Source of the DNA: Carex sylvatica
Lineage: Eukaryota; Streptophyta; Magnoliopsida; Poales; Cyperaceae
DNA: 64,000 nucleotides
NCBI GenBank assembly: GCA_964058845.1
Contig: CAXKVR010000203.1
Location: forward strand, 1-64,000
Direction: 5' to 3'
Position 1 is the first letter of the stretch, and the number at the start of each line of letters is the position of its first letter. The translations under genes were made by a program, and so were the position numbers. Below are positions 11,741-22,317 of this stretch, in pieces. The notes beneath the pieces are model-generated. The model saw only the letters and a program-made list of their open reading frames with translations. It was not told where the DNA came from and did no database searches.

Positions 11741-12161
11741 GGTTGGTTACTATGCTTATATAAGCATATCCCCACATATGCTTATAACTCATTTTTGTGT
11801 TTTCAATGTCCAAATGGTCGATCTGAACCGTTAGATGTGATCTCTATATTGAAATGTGATTGAAGACCAAATTTTACATTTTTCTGAATTGTTTTACTAT
11901 TTATTAAGCCAATTTGAAAATCTCTGATCCAACGGTGGCTTCTGATTTTACTGTTTTGTTAAGCCACCGTTGAATCAGCAATTTTCAAATTGGCTTAATA
12001 AATAGTAAAAAAATTCAGAAAAAAAAAAAATTTGGTCTCCAATCACATTTCAATATAGAGATCACATCTAACGGTTCAGATCGACCATTTGGACATTGAA
12101 AACACAAAAATGAGTTATAAGCATACGTGGGGATATGCTTATATAAGCATAGTAGCCAACC
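11741..12161. mobile_element. Foldback MITE, family A: near-perfect 421-bp hairpin
   Basis: The left arm from GGTTGGTTACTATGC is repeated almost base for base, inverted, up to GCATAGTAGCCAACC, leaving a small loop around 11950. The arms are about 195 bp. The inner core contains CGATCTGAACCGTTAG, GACCAAATTTTACATTTTT and TTTACTATTTATTAAGCC, words shared with the other family A copies. It is flanked by (AT)n on the left and (TA)n(GA)n on the right. It has no coding capacity, so it would need a transposase supplied elsewhere. Confidence 0.75.
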
Positions 12162-12192
<31 letters not shown>

Positions 12193-12193
<1 letters not shown>

Positions 12194-12609
12194 TAGGCTA
12201 ATATACAATCGATTGTTCCTAGCCTCCCGTGCAACCAAGTCGTTTTCCGATTTTTAAAGTCCAAATGATCGATCCAAACCGTTAGATGTCATCTCCATAT
12301 TAAAATGTGCTAGGAGACCAAATTTTACATTTTTTGAAATTTTTTACTATTTATTAAGCCACTTTGAAAATCGCTGATCCAACGGTGGCTTACCAAACAG
12401 TAAAAACCAGAAGCTACCGTTGGATCAGCGATTTTCAAAGTGGCTTAATAAATAGTAAAAAAATTCCAAAAAATGTAAAATTTGGTCTCCTAGCACATTT
12501 TAATATGGAGATGACATCTAACGGTTTGGATCGATCATTTGGACTTTAAAAATCGGAAAACGACTTGGTTGCACGGGAGGCTAGGAACAATCGATTGTAT
12601 ATTAGCCTA

Positions 12610-12610
<1 letters not shown>
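12193..12610. mobile_element. Foldback MITE, family A: second near-perfect hairpin, different ends
   Basis: The arms begin AGGCTAATATACAATCGATT and end in the exact complement, with about 195-bp arms and a loop of about 20 bases near 12400. The complementarity continues outward through (GA)n/(CT)n and (TA)n tracts on both sides. The core matches the element at 11741 but the outer 60 bp or so are unrelated to it. Confidence 0.75.
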
Positions 12611-12639
<29 letters not shown>

Positions 12640-12641
<2 letters not shown>

Positions 12642-13827
12642 ATTTGGACTAATGAATAAAGCTAAATTAATTGAACGCGTTATGTCAAATTAGTGGACCA
12701 TTTAAATTATATAGATAGGTGCTGTTATATGCAACATCTGATGATAATTAGAAATTATTTCTCCATGAAGTAATACATGAAATTTTTAGGAAAAGAACCA
12801 AAAAATTAAAATATTAGCACTTACAAAATTATTTTGTAAAGGACAAAATTATTAATTTCTATTTATATGGAATAAGGCTTATTGAGCATTTTCCTAATTA
12901 AATCCCTGGTAGATTATGCACTGTAATTTAAAAAAAATATTTCTTATGAGTCACAATTACAGTGCTTTAGAAGATCAAGATCTCATAATTTTTTTTCTTA
13001 AACCAACGACCTAGCTAGCTAGGTGATAAGATTACACAATATTATAGTATCTCTAATCAGATCTTCAGAGATCTTTAGGAAAAAGCATGACATATATATT
13101 AAAAATGAATTTTGTACTTTATATAAAGATAAATAATATATAATTGAGAATTGTTACAAAAAAGACCCTCTAAATTTAATACCAACAAATATAGTTAATA
13201 GGTTATGCATACATTCACCATAATTTAGATAGATTGAGCATCAAATTTAATAGAAATTTAGATAGTATATTCCAGAATACATTATTTTTATTTTTTTTCT
13301 TTTCTTTCCAAATCCTCTGTTTTTTGTCAGAAATTTAAAAATGGTGCTAGCTGATTTTTTTTTTTTTTTTGTGTATTAGGGACAGTAACAAGTGGTACCA
13401 AAAAAATGTCAAAAAAGAAGAAGCAATGTTTTCATTTTTTTTTTATTGACATTGAAGTAAAAATCCAAGCAGGCTAATTTGAAAGAAAATTTGTAACTTG
13501 TCAGCAACATATATAAATTAATATCCATTCAATAAGAAATTCTAAAAGCTAATTAATCAAATCCTTCACATTAAAATATTGTGTAATAAATATATTGGGG
13601 CAGCATTTGATTTACTATATTATATAACATCTATTGAAATCAGCTGAATTAAAGTATTTAGTAAATAATTAGAAAGATAATATTAAAAAAACATTTCAAC
13701 GACTCTTTATACTGAGGTGTAAAATAAAAACAAAAATACAACAAAATAATTCTCATTTCTTTCAATGCTAAAGAAATGAGAACATGACAATATAATTAAT
13801 TAACTAAAAATATAATATGCAACTGCT
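12640..13827. other. Intergenic DNA
   Basis: AT-rich, with poly-T runs near 13353-13369 and 13434-13444. No gene or paired transposon ends are recognised. Confidence 0.5.
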
Positions 13828-13835
13828 AAGGAAGT

Positions 13836-14375
13836 ACGGTTGTAAACGAGCTGGCTCGGATAGAACTGAGCCTTAGCTCGGCTCGTTTATTTTGACCCGA
13901 GTCTGGACCGAGCGAGCTGGATCTAGGTCATTCGAGTCAAAAATTCTTGGTTCGCTCGTGATAAGTCAATCCGAGCTAGTTCGCGAGCTGACGAGCTAGC
14001 TCGCTGAACTTTATTGGGCTGCTATTATACAAATTCAAAAATATAAAAATAAGAAAATCCATTCAAAAAATTTAAGAAATCGTCCTGCAGGCACATCTTT
14101 AAGCAATTGAAACCATATCCTTTCTTCTCAGACCAATAATATATCAATTTTGCATAATTGTGCTTTTGAAAATGGGACTGAACTTAAAATTATACGGGGC
14201 TAAACCCTAAATCTACAGTAACTTAACGAGCCGAGCTGACCTCTAACTCAGCTCGTTTATTTTGGTCCCAGTCTGAGCCAAACTGACTCGTTAACAACTC
14301 GATCCACTACCAAATGAGATGTTAGCAAGCGAGCTAGAGACGAGTCACGAGCCGCGAGCTTTTTGTACAGCCCTA
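13836..14375. mobile_element. hAT-like MITE with GAGCTCG-rich subterminal repeats
   Basis: The right end on the complementary strand reads TAGGGCTGTACAAAAAGCTC and the left end reads TACGGTTGTAAACGAGC, a type typical of plant hAT MITEs. Both ends carry many GAGC/GCTCG motifs (CGAGCCGAGC, GCTCGTTTATTTTG) as expected of hAT subterminal binding sites. The flanks AAGGAAGT and AAGGAATT are a possible imperfect 8-bp target duplication. Confidence 0.6.
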
Positions 14376-14383
14376 AAGGAATT

Positions 14384-15121
14384 GAGAATATGACAAATGG
14401 CATTTAGGTGTGTTGGAATGATACAAATCTGAAAATATGCAACGAAACCCCACTAGAAGCCATAAATTTCCTGTTTTTATTTAATTTGGCTCCAGAATTT
14501 AATGCTATCTAAAGGCCAACAATTGAGGCCCCCCAACTAACTGGTTCAATATCTAACTCCTACATCTCCTCTGTTATTTACACTAATTGCAAGTTCTGAG
14601 ATTCTATTGGTTGGTTAATACTAAATTATTAATTGCTAATTATTTTTTAAGAGACTAAGTAATGCATGTAGCTTTAATGATTTTCCATGTTTTTATTAAT
14701 AAAATTGTTTCATATATTTTCTTGTTAATTTATTTATATTTCTTCTATCATTTATTCCTATTTTGTTAATCAATCTTACAAAAAAGAAAACAACTTTTCA
14801 ATAACACATAAAAAATTGTAAAAAAAAAAACAGAAATAATAATTAAGATATTATTCTAAATGAAAACCAAATATGATAAATTTATAGATTAATAAAGAAT
14901 ATTGAATTCTTCATAAGAAAATAGTGTTTTTTTTAGTTTAAACATAATATAACCATAATGAATTACACATGAATGCTATAAATTTTGCAATTAGGAGAAT
15001 GACAGAGCATGATCACTTCTAATGACCTATTTCTCCCTCCCCCAAATAAATAACCCCTTCAACCCTCTCAAACCTTCAACCAGACACTTCTTAACACAAC
15101 AAAGCAACAAAATTCTTTGCA
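14384..15121. promoter_or_regulatory. Upstream region of the DUF1677 gene
   Basis: AT-rich DNA without genes. A CTATAAATTTT word near 14977 and a CT-rich stretch just before the ATG at 15122 may belong to the promoter and 5' leader, but no element is distinctive. Confidence 0.35.
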
Positions 15122-15478
15122 ATGGAGATAGAACAAGTCAAGTGTGACTGTTGTGGGCTTAGAGAAGATTGCACACAAGACTACATAGCAAATGTCAAGT
15201 CGAACTTCAACGGCATGTGGCTTTGCGGCTTGTGCTCCGAGGCAGTGCACGATGAAATGACCAAAGCGAAGAAGAACGGGCAAGGCATCGAGGAGGCCGT
15301 CGGGGCCCACAAGTCATTCTGTCAAAAAATTAAAGTGAATCCGTCTGTGCGTGTGGCCGATGAAATGCGCCAGATGTTGAGGCGGCGATCTAGCGACGTT
15401 GGCTCGTCTTCAAAGAGGTTTGGTCAATCAACGAGCAACTCGCAAGTCGGAAACGAATCGTCACTCTCGTCATATTAA
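15122..15478 (+). CDS. DUF1677 family protein (small cysteine-rich plant protein)
   Basis: A 118-residue single-exon protein. It shows the conserved cysteine pattern of plant DUF1677 proteins: C8-x-C10-C11-G-L-x5-C17, then W33-L-C35-G-L-C38-S-E-A-V, and C67 further on. The spacing suggests metal binding, but no function is established that I know of. After residue 70 comes the family's basic MRQMLRRRS segment (about 82-90), followed by a Ser/Asn-rich tail. The length is normal for the family. The ATG at 15122 is the first in frame and lies directly before the cysteine block. GC content rises sharply over this gene compared with its flanks. Confidence 0.85.
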   Translation: MEIEQVKCDCCGLREDCTQDYIANVKSNFNGMWLCGLCSEAVHDEMTKAKKNGQGIEEAVGAHKSFCQKIKVNPSVRVADEMRQMLRRRSSDVGSSSKRFGQSTSNSQVGNESSLSSY

Positions 15479-18244
15479 ATTGATCAATGGTTTCTGAAAT
15501 AATTATTGTTATTTAATTAGTATTAGGATTAGAATGCTAGTGTTTATTGATTTTCTTAATTGTTTCTCTTTGTTTTTGTTGATTTTTGTTGTTATTTTTT
15601 TTTAAACCATTGCAATGTATAGAGTATTATCAATCTAATAATGTCGAAAAAAAAATGAGAACTGGTGTTAATTAGGCCGGCTGCATAGGTTTATTGATCT
15701 GGCTTTAATTTAGATAAATAAATCAATTTTAATATCTTTTGAGATAGATTGATTTTGTCCTTCTGGTTGATGCTTATTAATTATATCATATTTAACAGAT
15801 TGAAGAATCATCTAGTAACAAAAGTATACCTACATAATAGCCTAGGCAATATGTAGGTTAGGTGCACTAGATATATATTCTGGAGCAGCAAATTGCGCCA
15901 AACTCACATGAAAATAAATTAAATTATTATAGTAGGATCATCTGGTAATGGTGTGTCTTCTCAGCATTAATTAGTGTTTAATGTCACCAGTAATCTAGGG
16001 TTGCAAATATATCAGATGTTATCTGTTCGTATCTGATCAATCTGTATCCGGATATTTGATGAATATATAATATGGATGAGGAAGATTCAAATATCTTTAT
16101 TTTTTGTGTCTTTATTATATTTTTATTTTTTTTAAACTTTAATAACTAAAAATTTAAAACTTAAAATTCAAAATAAAATCGTTAGATGTGATCTATGTTA
16201 TTTTCTTCATGTGCTCATAAAAAATTATCACATTTCAATTTTATTTTTATGTGAATAAATAAGTTAAAAATAATAAAGTAAATCGTAGAGTTTAGAGACA
16301 CTTAACACGAGAGTTGTTTACAGAGTTCAGCACTAACGCCTATGTCTTTGGAGCCCGCGATCTTCGAGATGGCGTGCCTTTTTTTACCCAATGAAAAAAA
16401 AGTACAGGGTGAAACCGGTGAACCCTTACAAAGCTTATGAGAAGTCACATGGCCCGAGCATGCAATTGGCTCAAGGAACACTAAAGGCTCAAGATAACAA
16501 GGCGAGCAACAAAGACTCAAAGAGTGAGCAACAAAGGCTCAAAGGAGAAGAAGTGAGCAACAAAGGCTCTAGTATTTGTAGTAAATAAAGATCTCTCACA
16601 AATCACTCGAATTATTGAAGTTGTTTGAGTATGGTAGAGAAGATTTTCGGTTGTTGAATGAGTATTGAAGTTTCAAAATTTCACAACCATGGTGGCTCTC
16701 TTTTGATTTGAGAAGATAAAGTTTTTCGGCTAGAGCAACTCTCAAGAAATCTAGTATTTGTTTCTATATAAAGAAAGAGAAGCAAATCTAGATTTATAGA
16801 CGTTACCATATCTGATGTCTGTTTTTCACGGCCTATAGCGATCCATCCGTTCATATTTTGAACAAAATTAATATATAGAAGTTGTAGATCTCGGTTTTCT
16901 AGAAATTTCAAGATTTGATTAACTCAAATCAGAGCTCGTATGACCAAACAACGGTCAAAATACTGACTGACCGGAACTGTTGCAACAGCCAGTCTCTGAA
17001 AATCCTAACGTCAAGTGACAGTTACAATCGATTTAAACTATCACACGTCGGTATAATTGACCGTTTTAACGGTAATTGGACCATTATAACGGTCATCAAC
17101 TGTTGTGGAACTTTAACACTCTTCAAATAGGCGTATGATATCTTGGCGCTCGAGTGTTCGATTTCGACATATGACCACTTTTCGGAAAGCTTGTGAATAG
17201 TATATATTGATTTTGAAGTCTTAAACCTTCATTGGAACAGTGGTGCAGTCAGTTATCTCAAGGACAAAGGAAAGAGCTTCAACAGTCTTGTTGCAATTCT
17301 AAATCTTATGATCTTAACTCAAGAAAATTATTAAATTAAATAAATATATGTTTTGCCAATATAATCAAACAGACAAGTATATTATGACACAAGATAACAA
17401 TATATTTTACTGATACGAATATGAATAATTATTTGGATATAAATTTTTGAATATGCAGATTAATTTCCATTTAAGAGGCTCGAATATAATTTTAGTTTGG
17501 GTTTTTAATTAAGTATAATATAAAATATTATTACAAGTTCAATTATTTATAGTTCTAATTAATAACTCATTTGCCCTTTTCATATTTTATATTTAAATAA
17601 GATTTATACTTTTCTTTTCATATTTTGACTAATAAGATGATAATAAGTATAGTAATTAATTTTTGTAAGTAAATATAGTTCATTTTTATGAATATACATA
17701 TAATGTATATATGTTTCTTTTTGTGAAATACCTTAATTATATTCATATTAGTTTAATATTCGATCGATATTCATTTAATATCTTATTGCATAAATAAACT
17801 AGCTCTCCTTTGTTCAGCTCAAATTGCATAAACACTTTGCTAAATTAAACTACAGTCTACATATATAAGTTCATTAGTTAACTAGATAGGGTTAATTATG
17901 CTTATATAACAACTGTGGTAACCAATAAAATAATAATAAAAATAAAAATTAAATTATAAATATTGTCTCTATAGTTTAGAACAGATATATTATGTATATA
18001 TATAGATGCAATGTGAAAATCAATTAATTAATCATCCATTGAAGAATTTTCGTTAAAAAAAATAATGATTCAGTTTTATTATCTCTTGATCAATGGCCAA
18101 ACAATTTTCAAATTACATCAACATATATTCAAGTTAATCTTTTCATTATTTTAACAACCGATATTTTAATTTTATTTTAAAAATTTGCCCTTTTGTCCTT
18201 GTTATAGCAAAACAACAATATTGTCATATAGACAGGTTAAAAAC
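15479..18244. other. Repeat-rich intergenic DNA with probable old transposon remnants
   Basis: From 15987 a TAGGGTTGCAAATAT-type start followed by GTATCTGATC/ATCCGGATA words resembles the end of a hAT-like element, but I could not fix its other end. The segment 16298-17330 is less AT-rich, with words such as TAACGGTCA, and looks like transposon-derived (possibly LTR) sequence without a preserved frame. From 17340 to 18244 the sequence is AT-rich and shows nothing specific. Confidence 0.4.
16503..16575. repeat. Short minisatellite, GAGCAACAAAGGCTC
   Basis: Three near copies of GAGCAACAAAGRCTC (starting near 16503, 16526 and 16556) are separated by purine-rich spacers of different length. Confidence 0.6.
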
Positions 18245-18366
18245 GGTTAATGATTCAACAGAGTAGTTTTAACTTCATTCAGCACACAGACTAAAGAATT
18301 AAAACAGTACTCCATATGGTTCATGCGCTGCGTAAAGCTAAAACTACTCTGTTAAAATCTTTACCC
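18245..18366. mobile_element. Small MITE upstream of the ARM-repeat gene
   Basis: The core AACAGAGTAGTTTTA on the left is exactly inverted on the right, and the pairing extends on both sides to about 35 bp (GGTTAATGATTC against GGGTAAAGATTT). The total is about 122 bp, roughly 190 bp before the ATG of the next gene. Confidence 0.5.
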
Positions 18367-18558
18367 CTTCAAATTTCCAACTAATACCGGTGTGTATATT
18401 TCAAGCTGGAGCCTTATTTGGGCCTTAATTGGGTCGAAATTGAGTCAAGGTCTGAAAGTGTGATATTTCTGTATAAATGGGCCTAAAATAGGCCTAAAGT
18501 GTGATATTCCTTCTCTCGATCTCTCTCATTTCTTTGACAGTCAAATCTCGCCATCGCC

Positions 18559-20991
18559 ATGGCTAGAGCTTCGTCGAGCTCCGTACGCTATCTTCAACGA
18601 ACGCTCTCCTCCGTCAGACGCGCGCCTAACCTCTTTCCATCGTGCGATGCTGCATCGTCGATCGAGATCTTGCCACGACACTCCTCTCTCCCTCTTTTCT
18701 ACAGCCGCCGCCAGATCGTACCTCTCTATCCCTCTCTCTATTGCTTTCTTTCTCTTCTTCTTTGAGATACAAAAATGTGGAACTTTATTGATTTCAGACA
18801 AGTACAGATTTCGTGCGTAGGTTATCATCATCAGTCAAAGAAGAAGGTAATGCTCAGTTCAATTTTTGTTTATTTTTTGAGATTGATGATTATAAACTCT
18901 GATTGTATAATTTTAATTTGATATACCATATGAAATAGCACTGGAGGAAGAGGTCGAGAAGAAAGCAGGATGGTTGCTGAAATCTATTTTCATAGCAACT
19001 GCTGGTTTTGCTGCCTTTCAGTTCTTTCCTTACATGGGTAACAGTAACAGTTGTTCTCTCTTTTCAATTAAAAATTACCAGTAAACTACCAGTAATCAAT
19101 TTTGAGAAAGTTACATATAATACCTAATAACCTAAAGAGAGATTGCATTAAAAAGAGTTGGGCTAAGCCTTTCGTGCCATTTATGAAGTCTAAATACTCG
19201 ATCCGAACCGTTCAACATGATCTCCATATGGAAATGTGCTTGGAGATCAAATTTTACATTTTTTAGAATTCTTTACTATTTTTTTAGATAGGTACAAAAT
19301 CACTGTTTTTCAATCATCCAAAATCATATGAAAACAGTGATTTTCTGCATAAAAAAATAGTAAAAAAAAATGTAAATTTTGTCTCAATTCCAATAACAAT
19401 TCTTTGACTATGTATTGCATCTCCAACAATTATGGTGAAGATTAAATGCCTAACTTGTAGAGGTGTGATATGTGAGTATGAAATGTAATTTTGCATATGT
19501 GACAAATTATTCAGGAGAAACTCTGCTTCAGCAATCAATATCACTTTTGCGTGTCAGAGACCCCTGGTTTAAGAGAACGGGTGCTTCAAGATTAGCTCGT
19601 TATGCTGTAGATGGTATGCAATTTTTTTTTTTCACAAAGAATGCAGTTTTAATTGGTACATGCCAGTACCAGCACTTGCCAAGTGTCCTATCCGCTTTGG
19701 CATAAAATTAAAGTGGCCCCATGCATTCCACCTCGGATAGGATTGCTCCGTATTCTGATCAGACGGTCTGGATCTAAACTCAAAATTTGAGTTGCTTTAG
19801 GGGATCCATACCCCCAAACTACTATAAAGATGAAATTCAATTCAATTTTTTTGCTAACAACAAGAATGTGAATAAAAATAATAAAAAAACAAATAAACCA
19901 ATAGCATGTAAAGCAATATATGATATATTGTAGATGAAAGAAGAATGAAGGTTGTTGAAATGGGAGGTGCAACGGAGCTACTAAATGCACTGACGAGTGC
20001 CACAGATGATAACACACGCAAAGAAACCCTAAATGCTCTTGTTGCTCTTTCAAAATCAGGTATTCTCCTGTGTATTTTTCGTCGGGTGTGTTTGGATGAA
20101 TAGTCGGGTTAGCAGCTAACCCAACATTTTGTTGGAATAATAGAATAGGCGTTAACCCAAGAGAGAGATTGCATTGGGAAATGTGTTCAAACACGAAATA
20201 ATGATTCTGGGTTAGTGCTGACCCAGGAATAGTGCTATTCTGAACCATCCAAACACGACAACATGATTCCCCATGAAGATGAGAAATATCATGTTTCAAT
20301 GTGTTGCCCACAAAACATATAAATTTCCATGTATACCCCTACATTTTTGTCAAATATATCATCTAGAACCCTTTGTTCCTTGTCCCGATGTGAAGTAATT
20401 TGATTTGTATTGTGCTTCTGTATTTAAGTTTCATTGAGAACTAAACATAGTGCATATTGGTCCGAACTAAGAATCATTACCTTCATTTTCAAAGTCCAAA
20501 TAGTCAATTTGAACTGCTAAAAATGATCACCATATGAAAATGTATTTGTAGATCAAATTTTACATTTTTTTTAGAAACTTTTTACTATTTTTTTTAGATA
20601 GATAGAAGATTTTAGACCATTCAATAGTAGTTATTTTCTATTTATCCAAAAAACAGCACAAAAATTATAAAAAATATAAAATTTAGCTTGCAGGTACATT
20701 TTAATATGAAAATCATTTTTGAACTGTTCAGATCGACAAAACACAAAAATATTGATGTGTTGTACAAGCCAACTCGTGCTATGCATAGTATTGGTACGTA
20801 GCCTCACTCGCATTGTAATTATAAATGCTTGTAGTTTCTTATTGGTAATTTTTTCAGATGAAGCTGCTGGATTTTTGCACCGAGCAGGAGCAGTTTCAAT
20901 TGTTAGTTCCATCTCAAATTCTTCTGAGTTTGCTGAGATTGAGGCACACAAAAATAGCTTGCTTGAGCATTTTGAGAAATTCAAATCTTGA
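18559..20991 (+). CDS. ARM-repeat superfamily protein, probably mitochondrial (6 exons, 221 aa)
   Basis: I read the exons as 18559-18717, 18798-18846, 18939-19037, 19515-19613, 19934-20059 and 20858-20991. All borders are GT-AG and the frame is continuous (666 nt). The N-terminus is rich in Arg, Ser and Ala with few acidic residues (RYLQRTLSSVRR), as expected of a mitochondrial presequence. Residues near 80-95 (SIFIATAGFAAFQFFPYM) could be a single membrane segment. The rest is helical (LLQQSISLLRV, MGGATELLNALTSAT, TRKETLNALVALSKS, GAVSIVSSISNS), giving roughly two armadillo-like repeats. This matches small plant proteins annotated as ARM-repeat superfamily, whose molecular role I do not know. 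Introns 3 and 5 contain foldback or other MITEs. Confidence 0.8.
19158..19461. mobile_element. Foldback family A copy in intron 3 of the ARM gene
   Basis: The left arm has CGATCCGAACCGTTCAACAT, CTCCATATGGAAATGTGCTT and TTTACATTTTTTAGAATTC. The right arm repeats AAAATAGTAAAAAAAAATGT in inverse orientation but is more eroded. The ends are near GGGCTAAGCC and GCCTAACTTG. The element sits wholly inside the intron. Confidence 0.6.
20084..20257. mobile_element. MITE with GGGTGTGTTTGG ends in intron 5 of the ARM gene
   Basis: The left end GGGTGTGTTTGGATGAATAG is answered on the right by a complement containing CGTGTTTGGATGGTTC. An inner GGGTTAGCAGCTAACCC palindrome and a GGGTTAGTGCTGACCC counterpart add symmetry. 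Ends of this kind occur on Tourist-like and hAT MITEs; I cannot choose without a target duplication. Confidence 0.5.
20436..20803. mobile_element. Foldback family A copy in intron 5, subtype with TATGCATAG ends
   Basis: The left arm contains CATAGTGCATATTGGTCCG, CAAAGTCCAAATAGTC and GATCAAATTTTACATTTTTT. The inverted right arm has CTATGCATAGTATTGGTAC and GTAGCCTC. It is the same subtype as the element at 21677. Confidence 0.6.
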
Positions 20992-21676
20992 TTGTTATTT
21001 CAATAAGAGATTGACACCTTAGACTTGATAAAATGTCACTTGTCAAAAAATTTGAATCTTTATTTTTTTTGCCCATTCAATGGGTGAAATAAGTTTCTTG
21101 CATCAACAATTCAGGAAAATAAATAATCTCAATTGCTGATCAATATTTTTGCTTTAGCGCCCGATAGGGGCATCAAATTCTGAAGCGAAAAAAAAGTTTA
21201 TATGGGCATTAAAATTTTCAAACAATATCTTTAATTATAATTATACAAATATGTAGAAATGTGCAAAAAAATAACTATGAACATACTGTAGAAATTTTGC
21301 TTACACTACTTAATCTGGAACAGAAGAAACTAATCAAGGATATATAAGAGCAAAGGAAAAGGGATTGTTTAAATGGATTATGTAATTATGTAAAAGATGA
21401 TAAGTAAAAGTCGAATTGAAATCTGAAGTCAAATCATTCTCTTTTGTTTGAATAAGTTCAATTCCACTCTTTTTGTTACTTCAAGCTTTCCAAACACAAA
21501 ATTAATAGTATGGAATAGAAGTCTATTCTTTTCACTTTTTTACTATTCCATAAATTTGCCGTTTCACTTTTCCATAGATTTGCCGAATGGGCAAAAACAA
21601 TGCAGAACAATTATAACAGACAAGAGAAACAATAAGCTGAAATCATTCCAGTGAAATGCAATAAAGAAAGAGGAGT
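20992..21676. other. Intergenic DNA between the ARM and SANT genes
   Basis: AT-rich 3' flank of the ARM gene. No gene is recognised. Confidence 0.45.
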
Positions 21677-22184
21677 GAAGCTATGATACTATGTATGGCA
21701 CATATTGGTCCGTACTATTGAACAATATAAATATTTTTAAAGTCCAATTAAACAATTGATCTAATCTATTTAACATGATATTCATGTGAAAATGTGCATG
21801 TAGATCAAATTTTTAAATTTTAGATTTTTGTAAAAAAATTTACTCTCTTTTAGTCTCTTTTAGATAAGTAGAAAATCACTTGATTTACAAATTCTAGATC
21901 ATTCAAAAGTAGGAAATTTTTCTACCTATCTAAAATATACCAAAAAAATTCTAAAAAATGTAAAATTTAGTTTGCAAGTATATTTTCCTATAGAGATCTT
22001 ATTGAATGGTTGAGATCGACTATTTGAACTTTAAAAACAAAGATATTGATCCATAGTACAGACCAATCCGTCCGTGCTATGCATAGTACAGACCAATCCG
22101 TCCGTGCTATGCATAGTACAGACCAATCCGTCCGTGCTATGCATAGTACAGACCAATCCGTGCTATGCATAGTACCATAGCCTC
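21677..22184. mobile_element. Foldback family A element with expanded minisatellite in its right end
   Basis: The left end (GAAGCTATGATACTATGTAT, then GGTCCGTAC) is the inverse of the right end (GTAC...CATAGCCTC). The inner core words GATCAAATTT and CACTTGATTT-like are present in both orientations. The right terminal repeat has been amplified into four copies of a 30-bp unit. Confidence 0.65.
22051..22166. repeat. 30-bp minisatellite, 3.9 copies
   Basis: The unit contains CATAGTACAGACCAATCCGT followed by CCGTGCTATG. Units start at 22051, 22081, 22111 and 22141. The middle units are identical and the last lacks four bases. Unlike a CRISPR array, the units are directly contiguous with no spacers. 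Confidence 0.9.
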
Positions 22185-22317
22185 AACAAAAACCATGTAC
22201 ATTACCTGTGACACAAACATTTTGCATTCATTCAAACTAAGCATGAACCTAACAATCTGTTTCCTTACTAAAACACTACAATATCTACACGCCAGTATAT
22301 CATCAGACAGAATGATA

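Noticed and set aside
16391..16588. Small Lys/Ser-rich open frame
   Set aside because: It is built on the GAGCAACAAAGGCTC minisatellite and has no conserved features.
19688..20311. Minus-strand frame of 207 codons over the ARM gene
   Set aside because: It covers exon 5 in antisense plus intron and MITE sequence, without any domain.
22051..22166. CRISPR-like array
   Set aside because: The units are contiguous, without spacers, and lie in the end of a plant foldback element.
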